Part shown: positions 1 to 5,417 of the stretch, piece by piece
Layout: the number at the start of each line of letters is the position of its first letter
Numbering within the stretch: the stretch's first letter is position 1
Origin: Acidobacterium sp.
Lineage (GTDB): Bacteria > Acidobacteriota > Terriglobia > Terriglobales > Acidobacteriaceae
Length of the DNA: 5,417 nt
Assembly (NCBI GenBank): GCA_003152595.1
Contig: PMAM01000295.1
Span: 1 to 5,417 of the forward strand
Direction: 5' to 3'
Position numbers and translations under genes: made by a program
Notes under the pieces: generated by a model
What the model was told of the DNA's origin: nothing
What the model saw: only the letters and a program-made list of their open reading frames with translations
The model's database searches: none

Positions 1-1623
1 ATAGTCCAGCCGATCCACACCCGCACCCAGCAGCGCGTTCGGCTTCAGCCCCCAGTCGCGCCATACCTGCGCACGGCATTCCTCGATGCCTGGTGCCGTC
101 TCCACCCAGTGGTTCGGCCATTCGATCGCGATTGGATACGGCCGGATCAGCGTGGTGTGCCCCTGCATAATCACCGCGTTGTTTTCCCGGTCGATGCGCG
201 CCTCCAGATACCGGTCCACCGTGTCCAGAAAGTTGTTGCAGTGCTGATGCGTTTGAAATCCCAGGATGCTGCTCCCCATCAATCCCTGCAGCAGCTCGTC
301 GCGCCATGGACAAATGCCCATCCGTTCCCCGTTGGGCCACGGAATATGCCAAAAGCTCAGAATCGTCGCCGCCGGCAGCCGCCTTCGGATCATCGCGGGC
401 GCCAGCGCGAAGTGATAATCCTGCACCAAAACGATCGGGTCGCGCGTGTCCACCTCTCTGCACACCGCATCGGCGAACTTCTGGTTCACTGCCTGATATT
501 GCCGCCAGTCTTCCAGGCGGAAGACAGGCCGTGCGTCCGCCACATGGCACAGCGGCCACAGCCCTTCGTTCGAGAAGCCGTAGTAGTACCCCTGCTGCTC
601 CTCTTCGCTCAGCCACACCCGCCGCAGCCGGTACGATTCCTCCCCTGGAGGCACGCCAACCCGGTCCTCCCGATCCACCGTCTCCCGATCCGCGCTCCCG
701 CTCCCGTGCGCCACCCACACCCCCGAGCAGGCCCGCATCACCGGCTCCAGAGCCGTCACCAGACCACTCGCCGGATGCTGCACCTCGATTCGCCCGTCCG
801 GCATGCGCTCGTGAACATACGGCTCCCGGTTCGCCAGGAGCACAATCTGCTCTCCATGCAGATGCCGATTCAGCGTCTGCTTCAGGCTGGCCGCTGTCCA
901 TTGCCCCGGAATCTCTTGCTGCTCGCTCGACATGCGCCCCACCAGCTCGCGCAGGTCGCTCAGAATCGGCTGAAACTCCCGCCGGCCCCTGCCGCCGCCG
1001 CGCAGCAGCCGCCGCAGCTCCAGGCTCCAGTCGTGCCGCGCCCGCCGCGCCGCCACCAGCGGTACCCCAAACGCCGTGATCGCCAGCAGCACCGAAATTG
1101 CAATAAGAAAAGTCCGCGCCCGGTCTTCCCGCTTCTCGATATACCCCAGGTCCTGTACCAGAATCGCGAATCCCAGTTCCTGCCCATTCGCCCGCACCGG
1201 CATCGCGCTCACGTGCACCCGTCCGGTCGGCAGCGTCGCGATCGTGCTCCACTCCCGGAACGACGGCTGCTCCGCTCCTCCCCGCGGCGCGTCGATCAGC
1301 ATGCGCGGCCCGACCTCAACGCAGTCGAACTCAACCGGAAACGCCGCCGTCGCCGCCCGCGTGCTCAGATCCGCCCCACACGCCGCCGTCGCCATCACGT
1401 GCTCGTCGCGCGCAATCGCAACCAGATCGCTGTGCAGCTCCTGCGGATTGTTCCACGCCTGCGCCAGCGAGGGGTTTGCCCCGGTCAGAAACAGATGCGC
1501 CCGCGCGCTCACATCCCGCTCGAACCACTCCCGCGCCGTGGTCTCCACCACCCCCGAGGCCACCCACGTCAGCAATGCAAGCCCCGCCAGCAGGCCGAGA
1601 ATCAACCGCGCAAGTCGCGACAT
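1..1623 (-). CDS. otsA: Membrane-anchored GT20 glycosyltransferase, trehalose-6-phosphate synthase type (C-terminus off the edge)
   Basis: Family 20 enzymes transfer glucose from a nucleotide sugar to a sugar phosphate, classically making trehalose 6-phosphate. The 541 residues visible here align with E. coli OtsA from about residue 259 (IVLLANRE). Recognisable blocks are the glycine loop (SGL, 286-288), GFSNEGLWP (349-357, with the conserved Trp), QDYHF (401-405, holding the Asp equivalent to E. coli D130), FWHIPWP (424-430, with the active-site His), LGFQTH (454-459) and VDRLDY (536-541), where the window ends before the phosphate-binding Lys. The first 258 residues are not part of OtsA. 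They comprise TM1 (about 4-26), a roughly 145-residue predicted periplasmic stretch with Cys82 and Cys101, TM2 (about 171-190) and a basic linker. ATG at 1623 is the start because an in-frame TAG lies three codons upstream; no Shine-Dalgarno is visible. It is divergent from the mod operon. A related product such as glucosylglycerol phosphate cannot be excluded, because QDYH replaces the usual HDYH. Confidence 0.92.
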   Translation of the reverse strand, partial: MSRLARLILGLLAGLALLTWVASGVVETTAREWFERDVSARAHLFLTGANPSLAQAWNNPQELHSDLVAIARDEHVMATAACGADLSTRAATAAFPVEFDCVEVGPRMLIDAPRGGAEQPSFREWSTIATLPTGRVHVSAMPVRANGQELGFAILVQDLGYIEKREDRARTFLIAISVLLAITAFGVPLVAARRARHDWSLELRRLLRGGGRGRREFQPILSDLRELVGRMSSEQQEIPGQWTAASLKQTLNRHLHGEQIVLLANREPYVHERMPDGRIEVQHPASGLVTALEPVMRACSGVWVAHGSGSADRETVDREDRVGVPPGEESYRLRRVWLSEEEQQGYYYGFSNEGLWPLCHVADARPVFRLEDWRQYQAVNQKFADAVCREVDTRDPIVLVQDYHFALAPAMIRRRLPAATILSFWHIPWPNGERMGICPWRDELLQGLMGSSILGFQTHQHCNNFLDTVDRYLEARIDRENNAVIMQGHTTLIRPYPIAIEWPNHWVETAPGIEECRAQVWRDWGLKPNALLGAGVDRLDY

Positions 1624-1793
1624 AACAATCTAAGGCTACAACCCCGGACTCCCCCGCGCCGCCCGTCCTTCGTTATCTCACCTGAATCCCTTTTGAAAGG
1701 ACCCACCCCAACTCTGCCTCACGGCTTCTCTGCAGAGCTCTTCCTTCGGAGCGCAGGCCGGTACTGATTCAATATCGTCTGGTTTCACCTGCA

Positions 1794-1809
1794 GAAAACG
1801 TACATTTTC
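1794..1809. promoter_or_regulatory. Candidate operator: 16-bp imperfect palindrome upstream of the regulator gene
   Basis: The sequence GAAAACGTACATTTTC matches its own reverse complement at 14 of 16 positions; only the pair at positions 6 and 11 fails. It ends 15 bp before the regulator start codon and just upstream of the TAAAAT box, where a bound protein would block RNA polymerase. The adjacent gene encodes a DNA-binding HTH-TOBE protein, so autoregulation is the natural inference. It does not resemble the E. coli ModE box as I remember it. Confidence 0.45.
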
Positions 1810-1812
1810 GTC

Positions 1813-1818
1813 TAAAAT
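1813..1818 (+). promoter_or_regulatory. Candidate -10 box (TAAAAT) for the mod operon, possibly leaderless
   Basis: TAAAAT differs from the TATAAT consensus at one base and ends 6 bp before the ATG at 1825. Transcription starting about 7 bp after the box would begin at or next to the A of the start codon. No Shine-Dalgarno lies between box and start. No good -35 is found at 16-18 bp spacing, which would fit a promoter needing an activator or one recognised mainly through its -10 element. Confidence 0.45.
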
Positions 1819-1824
1819 CGCCGA

Positions 1825-2226
1825 ATGGCGCCTCTCCTGACACCGCGCGAAGCCGCCATGCGGCTCGGCATCTCGTATGCGGCCATCAAGCAGTGGCTCT
1901 ACCGCGGCAAGCTCAAAGCCATCAAAACCCCGGGCGGGCACTATCGCATCCCCGAGTCCGAGCTCGATGCTCTGCTCTTCAAAGCGAAACGCCCGGAAAC
2001 CCCAAAGCGCCAGATGATGCGTACGGTCAGCGGCCGCAATCAGCTGGTCGGCCGCATCGTCGACCTCAAAATCGAAGGCCTGCTCGCTCAGGTGCGCCTC
2101 TCCATCGGCGGCCAGATCATCACCTCCATCATCACCTCCGACGCGGCGCGCGAGATGCGCCTCAAGAAAGGCGAAACCGTCGCCGCGCTGATCAAATCGA
2201 CCGAAGTGATGGTGCTCCGTGTCTGA
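1825..2226 (+). CDS. HTH-TOBE (Mop) regulator, probable molybdate-responsive transcription factor
   Basis: This 133-residue protein has two domains. Residues 4-51 are an excisionase/MerR-like winged HTH: LTPREAAMRLGIS forms the first helices, then IKQWLYRGKL, then the GGHYRIP wing. Residues 67-133 are a TOBE/Mop domain opening with SGRNQLVGRI (compare the SARNQL signature of molybdate-binding Mop proteins) and ending with KSTEVMVLR, a typical Mop C-terminus. Mop domains bind molybdate or tungstate, usually at subunit interfaces. As the first gene of a modABC operon, it most likely represses or activates uptake according to cytoplasmic molybdate, doing the job ModE does in E. coli with a different DNA-binding domain. 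The ATG at 1825 is well fixed, because an in-frame TAA lies at 1813-1815. No Shine-Dalgarno is visible. Its stop overlaps the proposed modA start by 8 bp. The domain call is firm; the direction of regulation is unknown. Confidence 0.9.
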   Translation: MAPLLTPREAAMRLGISYAAIKQWLYRGKLKAIKTPGGHYRIPESELDALLFKAKRPETPKRQMMRTVSGRNQLVGRIVDLKIEGLLAQVRLSIGGQIITSIITSDAAREMRLKKGETVAALIKSTEVMVLRV

Positions 2227-3097
2227 TCGTGGCCTCGGCAATTCTGCTTCGCAGGGGCACGGCTTCGGCCGTGCCGTTCAGCCTCAGAAGCGGAGCCGGG
2301 CTTTAGCCCCTGAGCAAACTCTGAAAGCTCTCCTTCTTACGCTGATCTTGTTCGCTTTGCCCGGCGTCACCGCCTCTGCACAGAAACTCGCGCAGCCCGC
2401 AACCACCCTGCGCATCGCAGCTGCAGCCGACCTCCAGCCCCTGCTGCCTGCATTGCTGACCCAGTTCCAGCAGCAAACCGGCATCCGCGCCGAAGCTTCG
2501 TATCAATCCTCGGCGACACTCGCGGCGCAGATTATCGATGGCGCCCCGTTCGATCTTTTCCTTGCCGCCGACCTGTCCTTCCCGCAGCGCGTCATCGATG
2601 CCGGTCGCGCCGAAGAGTCGCAGCCCACCCCCTATGCCCGTGGCGCTCTGGTTCTCTGGACCCGCAACGACTCAGGCCTCAACACCCTCTCCCTTGCCGC
2701 CCTCCGCGACCCGGCGGTCAAAACCATTGCCATCGCCAACCCCGAACACGCCCCCTACGGACGCGCCGCTCAGGCCGCCCTCGAGCACACCGGCTTCTAC
2801 GACAGCCTTCGCCCGAAACTCGTGGTCGCTGAAAACATCGCGCAGGTCGCACAGTACGCCGACTCCGGCAACGCCCAGGCTGGATTCATCTCTCTCACCT
2901 CCGCCCTCACGCCGCGCCTCCGCGCCAGCGGCCACTTCATTCGCGTTCCCAACGAAGACTACCCGCCCATCCTCCAGGGCGCGGTCGTCATTCGCGCCAG
3001 CGCCGCTTCTTCCGCTGCCCACCGGTTTCTCGACTTCCTCGCGCAACCAGCCACCCGGCAGACTCTCGCCGCCGAAGGCCTCGAGCCCGTTCGCTGA
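2219..3097 (+). CDS. modA: ModA, periplasmic molybdate-binding protein of an ABC transporter
   Basis: ModA captures molybdate (often also tungstate) in the periplasm and delivers it to ModB. The sequence fits the family: LRIAAAADLQPLL (64-76) is the first strand and ligand loop, SYQSSATLAAQI (94-105) the second oxyanion loop, PFDLFLAAD (110-118), NPEHAPYG (174-181) and ENIAQVAQY (205-213) leading to GFISLTSAL (222-230). A signal peptide is present, with hydrophobic core about 36-50 and likely cleavage after TASA (51-54). The GTG at 2219 overlaps the upstream stop by 8 bp and implies translational coupling. However, it gives an unusually long 35-residue lead before the hydrophobic core, partly encoded by a REP-like repeat. 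The only start-like alternatives downstream are a CTG at 2321 and a TTG at 2348, which is too late. The 3' end abuts modB. Family assignment is firm; the exact start is not. Confidence 0.92.
   Translation: MSDRGLGNSASQGHGFGRAVQPQKRSRALAPEQTLKALLLTLILFALPGVTASAQKLAQPATTLRIAAAADLQPLLPALLTQFQQQTGIRAEASYQSSATLAAQIIDGAPFDLFLAADLSFPQRVIDAGRAEESQPTPYARGALVLWTRNDSGLNTLSLAALRDPAVKTIAIANPEHAPYGRAAQAALEHTGFYDSLRPKLVVAENIAQVAQYADSGNAQAGFISLTSALTPRLRASGHFIRVPNEDYPPILQGAVVIRASAASSAAHRFLDFLAQPATRQTLAAEGLEPVR
2252..2312. repeat. REP-like 61-bp palindromic element with two hairpins
   Basis: The element is bounded by perfect 7-bp inverted ends, CAGGGGC at 2252-2258 and GCCCCTG at 2306-2312. Inside the left end is an 8-bp perfect stem, GGCACGGC (2256-2263) and GCCGTGCC (2268-2275), closed around a TTCG loop; in RNA this is the extra-stable C(UUCG)G tetraloop. 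Inside the right end is a 5-bp stem, GGGCT (2298-2302) and AGCCC (2305-2309). No T-run follows either hairpin, so it is not an intrinsic terminator. The paired-hairpin layout resembles dispersed REP/BIME-type repeats, and I recall similar motifs in Acidobacteriota spacers, but the copy number cannot be seen here. It lies within the predicted modA reading frame (residues 12-32). Confidence 0.65.
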
Positions 3098-3766
3098 ATG
3101 GACCTTCAGGCACTCGGTCTCACCCTGCGTCTCGCCGCCACCACCACCGTGGTGCTGTTCGCCCTCGGCATTCCACTTGCGTACTGGCTCGCCTCCACAC
3201 GCACGCGCGTTCGTCCCCTCGTCGAAGCCATCACGACGCTGCCCATCCTGCTTCCGCCCACCGTCCTCGGCTTTTATCTGCTCATCCTTCTTGGACCCCG
3301 CACCGCTTTCGGCCGAGTCACCGCTCACCTGCTCGGCCATCCGCTGGCCTTTTCGTTCTCCGGACTCGTCGTCGGCTCGGTGCTCTACTCGCTACCCTTC
3401 GCCGTTCAGCCGCTCGCAGCGGGTTTTCGCTCGGTGGATACAGCGCTGCTCGAGCAGGCGCGCCTTCTCGGCGCCGGACGCTTCCGCACCCTTACCTCGG
3501 TGCTGCTCCCGCTCTCGACGCACTCCCTCGTCGCGGCCGCAGCGCTCTGCTTCACCCACACCGTCGGCGAATTCGGCGTGGTGCTCATGATCGGAGGCGA
3601 TATTCCTGGCGCCACGCGCACCCTTTCCATCGCCATCTACGATCAGGTCCAGGAATTCTCTTACGCCGCTGCGAACCGCACTTCACTCGTGCTCATCGGC
3701 GTCGCTGTCCTCGCGCTTGTGCTCCTCTACGCCCACCGCTCCACCGAGGAAGCATCCCGTGGCTGA
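3098..3766 (+). CDS. modB: ModB, molybdate ABC transporter permease
   Basis: This is the inner-membrane channel subunit, acting as a homodimer with ModA outside and ModC inside. The 222-residue length is normal for ModB. About five membrane segments can be placed: 7-30, 47-66, 87-110, 138-160 and 195-212. The loop EQARLLGAGRFRTLTSVLLP (119-138) is the EAA-type coupling motif that contacts the ATPase. LPILLPPTVLGFYLL (48-62) and the HTVGEFGVVLMIGGDIPG stretch (154-171) are strongly characteristic of ModB/CysTW-type permeases. The ATG directly follows the modA TGA with no gap. The nearest purine-rich stretch, GAAGG at 3074-3078, is too far upstream to serve as a normal ribosome binding site, so translation is probably coupled to modA. 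The C-terminus overlaps modC by 8 bp. Confidence 0.95.
   Translation: MDLQALGLTLRLAATTTVVLFALGIPLAYWLASTRTRVRPLVEAITTLPILLPPTVLGFYLLILLGPRTAFGRVTAHLLGHPLAFSFSGLVVGSVLYSLPFAVQPLAAGFRSVDTALLEQARLLGAGRFRTLTSVLLPLSTHSLVAAAALCFTHTVGEFGVVLMIGGDIPGATRTLSIAIYDQVQEFSYAAANRTSLVLIGVAVLALVLLYAHRSTEEASRG
3746..3750 (+). promoter_or_regulatory. modC: Shine-Dalgarno that fixes the modC start
   Basis: GAGGA lies 8 bases before the GTG at 3759, ideal spacing. The reading frame is open further upstream to a TTG at 3717, but that start would add a 14-residue proline-rich tail with no family match. The GTG at 3759 is therefore chosen. Confidence 0.75.
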
Positions 3767-4457
3767 CATCGCGATCCGGCATCGCCAGGGCCGATTCACC
3801 CTCGACGCCGCGTTCTCCCTCACACAGCCGTGGACCGTCATCTTTGGCCCGTCCGGCGCGGGCAAGACAACGCTCCTCCGCATCCTTGCCGGCCTCGTCG
3901 AGCCCACCTCCGGTCGCGTCCACCTCGGCGGCCGGACGCTCCTCGATACCGCCGCCAACCTCAGCGTTCCCGCCGGCAAGCGCTCCATCGGATTCGTCAC
4001 GCAGCAGCCCGCGCTCTTCCCGCACTTCACAGCGCGCCAGAACGTCGCTTTCGGCATTCGTCACCTGGACTGCGACCAGCGCGCAGCCCGCGTGGACGAG
4101 ATGCTCCGCCTCTTCGGAGCCGAGTCGCTCGCCGATCAGCCGGCACCGCAACTCTCCGGTGGAGAGCGTAAGCGCATTGCCCTCGCCCGCGCCTTAGCGC
4201 CGGCGCCTGACTTGCTACTTCTCGACGAGCCTCTTGCCGGCCTTGATGACGCTTCGGCGCGCGACATCCTCGCGCGCCTGCTCTCGCTCCAGGTGTCGGG
4301 CCAGGTCCGCGTCGTCTACGTCTCGCACGACCTCGCTGAAATCTGGCGCCTGCCTGCTGAAGTCGTCTGTCTCGAAACCGGCCGCGTTACCGCGGTCGGA
4401 CCGCTGCAGCAGGTGCTCGCTCCCCACCGCGACCAGTTGCTCCAGCAGCTCCGCTAG
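3759..4457 (+). CDS. modC: ModC, molybdate ABC transporter ATPase (short form without TOBE domain)
   Basis: This cytoplasmic ATPase energises the ModAB transporter. In the 232-residue product the Walker A motif is GPSGAGKTT (30-38), the Q-loop lies in FVTQQPALFPHF (79-90), the ABC signature is LSGGERKR (132-139), Walker B is LLLLDEP (152-158), the D-loop is LAGLDD (159-164) and the switch His is H190 in YVSHD. RILAGLVEPTSG (41-52) and the ATR-QNVAFG-like stretch (92-99) fit the molybdate/sulfate importer group. E. coli ModC is about 350 residues and has a C-terminal TOBE/Mop domain; this protein stops just after the nucleotide-binding domain, at LLQQLR. The TOBE domain in this operon sits on the regulator instead. 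The ORF is intact, so this is a short ModC rather than a truncated one. It starts with GTG and overlaps modB by 8 bp. Confidence 0.94.
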   Translation: MADIAIRHRQGRFTLDAAFSLTQPWTVIFGPSGAGKTTLLRILAGLVEPTSGRVHLGGRTLLDTAANLSVPAGKRSIGFVTQQPALFPHFTARQNVAFGIRHLDCDQRAARVDEMLRLFGAESLADQPAPQLSGGERKRIALARALAPAPDLLLLDEPLAGLDDASARDILARLLSLQVSGQVRVVYVSHDLAEIWRLPAEVVCLETGRVTAVGPLQQVLAPHRDQLLQQLR

Positions 4458-4462
4458 CGCTA
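4455..4462. other. Convergent gene junction with an 8-bp palindrome
   Basis: The modC stop codon forms the left half of the perfect palindrome TAGCGCTA. The esterase stop lies at 4469-4467, leaving only 9 bp between the two convergent genes. No GC-rich hairpin followed by a T-run is visible on either strand here, and the palindrome is too short to be a terminator by itself. It may be chance. Confidence 0.3.
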
Positions 4463-4466
4463 TTCC

Positions 4467-5417
4467 CTATCGGCGACGGCTACTCCCTGCTTGCCACGCT
4501 CCCTGCAGGAACAGCCACTGGTCGCGATGATCATCCGGCGCCGCATGCGAGTCCACGTCCAGATGCATCACCTGCCAGCCGTCCGCCGCATTGTATTGCG
4601 GCCATTTGGGCGCCTCGCCTCCATTGGGATCGCCTGTCCGCGCGAAGTTCGTCCAGTAGGTTTGCATCAGTTCGCTGAGCTTCTTATCCTCTGGCTGCCA
4701 CACCGCCTCCGGCCGCGAGTCGAGCGTGCCGAACACATACTCAATCTCATCGGAGTGGAACGCCCCCGATCCCGCCGGATGATACTTGTCCGCCGGCGCC
4801 GGCCGCTCGAAGTGATAGCGATACGCCGTGCCGCCGGCGGCCACCTGCGCCTCCAGCCATTCCCACGTCGCCAGCGTCAAAAAGCGCGCTCCGCTGTAAT
4901 CGATCGCCGAACGCACCGCTTCCGCATCCGTAGTCGCCGGATACACCTTCAGAAACTCAAGCGCCTGCTCCCCAAAATCCTTCTGCGCCAGTTCCTGAAA
5001 ACTCTGTACCGTCGGTGGCTCAGGAGAATTCACCGCCAGTGCGCTCGGCTCGTCCCGATTCCATCCGGCAAGCAGCGGCACGTGCGCCTGCTTGTTCTCC
5101 TTAAAGATCTGCGGCACGCTCTCCGGCAGGAAATACCCATCGATATCCGGAGCGTTGCCCGCGCGCGTGGGAGGAGTACCCGGCGCCCTCGCCGCGGCTG
5201 CTGCCCCCATCTTCTGCATCAGGTCCTGCGCGCTCATTGCCCGCAGCGCCGCCAGATCCGATGTCCCGAACGTTGCCATCGCCCACGCCGGGTCGCTCTT
5301 TTCCCGATCCGCCAGCGGCTCGAACGACAATCCGCGGCTGGCGAACGCCGCCCCGCTCTCGCCGATCGCACGCTCGAACAGCCCCTGCGCCAGCGGCGAC
5401 GCCATCTGCGCGCTCAC
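4467..5417 (-). CDS. Type-B carboxylesterase (para-nitrobenzyl esterase family), C-terminal part
   Basis: This is the C-terminal 316 residues of an alpha/beta-hydrolase of the carboxylesterase/cholinesterase family, which hydrolyses carboxylic esters. The visible part opens with SAQMASPLAQGLFERAIGES, the conserved stretch that follows the GESAG nucleophile elbow, so the catalytic Ser should lie about six codons beyond the right edge. The acidic catalytic residue is probably Glu123 in AGWNRDEPSAL and the catalytic His is His221 in GAFHSDEIEYVFG. YWTNFARTGDPN (254-265) and KWPQYN (271-276) are standard family motifs near the C-terminus. The in-frame GTG at the window edge is internal to the conserved domain and is not the start. 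A signal peptide, common in this family, would be off the edge. It is convergent with modC and has no evident functional link to molybdate uptake. The physiological substrate is unknown. Confidence 0.93.
   Translation of the reverse strand: MSAQMASPLAQGLFERAIGESGAAFASRGLSFEPLADREKSDPAWAMATFGTSDLAALRAMSAQDLMQKMGAAAAARAPGTPPTRAGNAPDIDGYFLPESVPQIFKENKQAHVPLLAGWNRDEPSALAVNSPEPPTVQSFQELAQKDFGEQALEFLKVYPATTDAEAVRSAIDYSGARFLTLATWEWLEAQVAAGGTAYRYHFERPAPADKYHPAGSGAFHSDEIEYVFGTLDSRPEAVWQPEDKKLSELMQTYWTNFARTGDPNGGEAPKWPQYNAADGWQVMHLDVDSHAAPDDHRDQWLFLQGAWQAGSSRRR

Larger units (their letters stand above)
1624..1824. promoter_or_regulatory. Divergent intergenic region between the GT20 gene and the mod operon
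   Basis: This 201-bp spacer separates the two divergent start codons and should hold both promoters. The right end is distinctly AT-rich against the GC-rich surroundings and contains a palindrome and a -10-like box, listed separately. Towards the GT20 gene I see only weak candidates: on the minus strand GATAAC (1677 to 1672) resembles a -10 box, but there is no convincing -35. A 10-bp self-complementary stretch CTCTGCAGAG lies at 1728-1737 and an interrupted CCTTT/AAAGG dyad at 1689-1700; neither has an assigned role. No small gene or structured RNA is apparent. Confidence 0.6.

Noticed and set aside
306..1079. A further plus-strand open frame of 257 residues inside the same region
   Set aside because: Low-complexity Ala/Pro/Ser/Arg composition and no motif; also antisense to the GT20 gene.
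1693..1698. TTGAAA as a plus-strand -35 box
   Set aside because: No -10-like sequence lies 16-18 bp downstream.
1728..1737. 10-bp palindrome CTCTGCAGAG as an operator
   Set aside because: It is short, about 90 bp from either gene start, overlaps another possible pairing (CTCTGC 1712-1717), and nothing else supports it.
109..1767. A 552-residue open frame on the plus strand, opposite the GT20 gene
   Set aside because: The product is rich in Arg, Pro and His with no family features, while the minus strand encodes a clear GT20 protein through the same bases. It is a high-GC antisense shadow.
1678..2241. A 187-residue minus-strand open frame covering the intergenic region and the HTH-TOBE gene
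   Set aside because: It is antisense to a well-supported domain protein, shows no recognisable family and runs through the proposed promoter.
2256..2309. Hairpins as an intrinsic terminator or a molybdenum-cofactor riboswitch
   Set aside because: No T-run follows the stems, the frame continues into modA, and two simple hairpins do not match the multi-helix riboswitch architecture.
2538..3590. A 350-residue plus-strand open frame overlapping modA and modB
   Set aside because: Ser/Pro/Arg-rich out-of-frame product, whereas the modA and modB frames carry strong family motifs.
3717..3758. Upstream extension of modC to the TTG at 3717
   Set aside because: It lacks family similarity, while GTG 3759 has an ideally spaced GAGGA.
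5415..5417. GTG at the right edge as the start of the esterase gene
   Set aside because: It falls inside the conserved SVSAQMASPL-type segment just after the catalytic Ser, so the gene continues beyond the window.

Overview
The window is GC-rich and densely coding. It holds a complete molybdate-uptake operon flanked by two partial genes that both run off the edges. The codon bias, the compact palindromic repeat in front of modA, and the pairing of a small HTH-TOBE regulator with modABC suggest a soil-type Acidobacteriota (Acidobacteriaceae-like). This assignment rests on recollection and general character, not on a marker gene.

Layout. Positions 1-1623 (minus strand) encode the first 541 residues of a long glycosyltransferase family 20 protein of the trehalose-6-phosphate synthase type. 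It carries an extra N-terminal part with two membrane segments and a predicted periplasmic domain; its C-terminal part lies off the left edge. A 201-bp divergent spacer (1624-1824) follows. It contains a 14/16 palindrome (1794-1809) and a TAAAAT box (1813-1818) placed so that the following gene could be read from a leaderless mRNA.

Positions 1825-4457 (plus strand) form a tight four-gene operon: a HTH-TOBE regulator, modA (periplasmic molybdate-binding protein), modB (permease) and modC (ATPase). The junctions are an 8-bp overlap, an abutting TGA/ATG and another 8-bp overlap. ModA would capture molybdate (or tungstate), ModB would form the channel and ModC would power it. The first gene has a TOBE/Mop oxyanion-binding domain joined to an excisionase/MerR-like DNA-binding domain, so it is the likely molybdate-responsive regulator of its own operon. 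ModC lacks the C-terminal TOBE domain found in E. coli ModC. A 61-bp REP-like element with two hairpins lies inside the predicted N-terminal coding region of modA, which makes the true modA start uncertain.

Positions 4467-5417 (minus strand) encode the C-terminal 316 residues of a type-B carboxylesterase (para-nitrobenzyl esterase family). It converges on modC with a 9-bp gap and no obvious terminator.

I saw no RNA genes, CRISPR arrays, insertion sequences or phage genes. No wholly new system is evident. The points most worth following up are the putative operator and leaderless promoter, the REP-like element inside modA, and the membrane-anchored GT20 enzyme.
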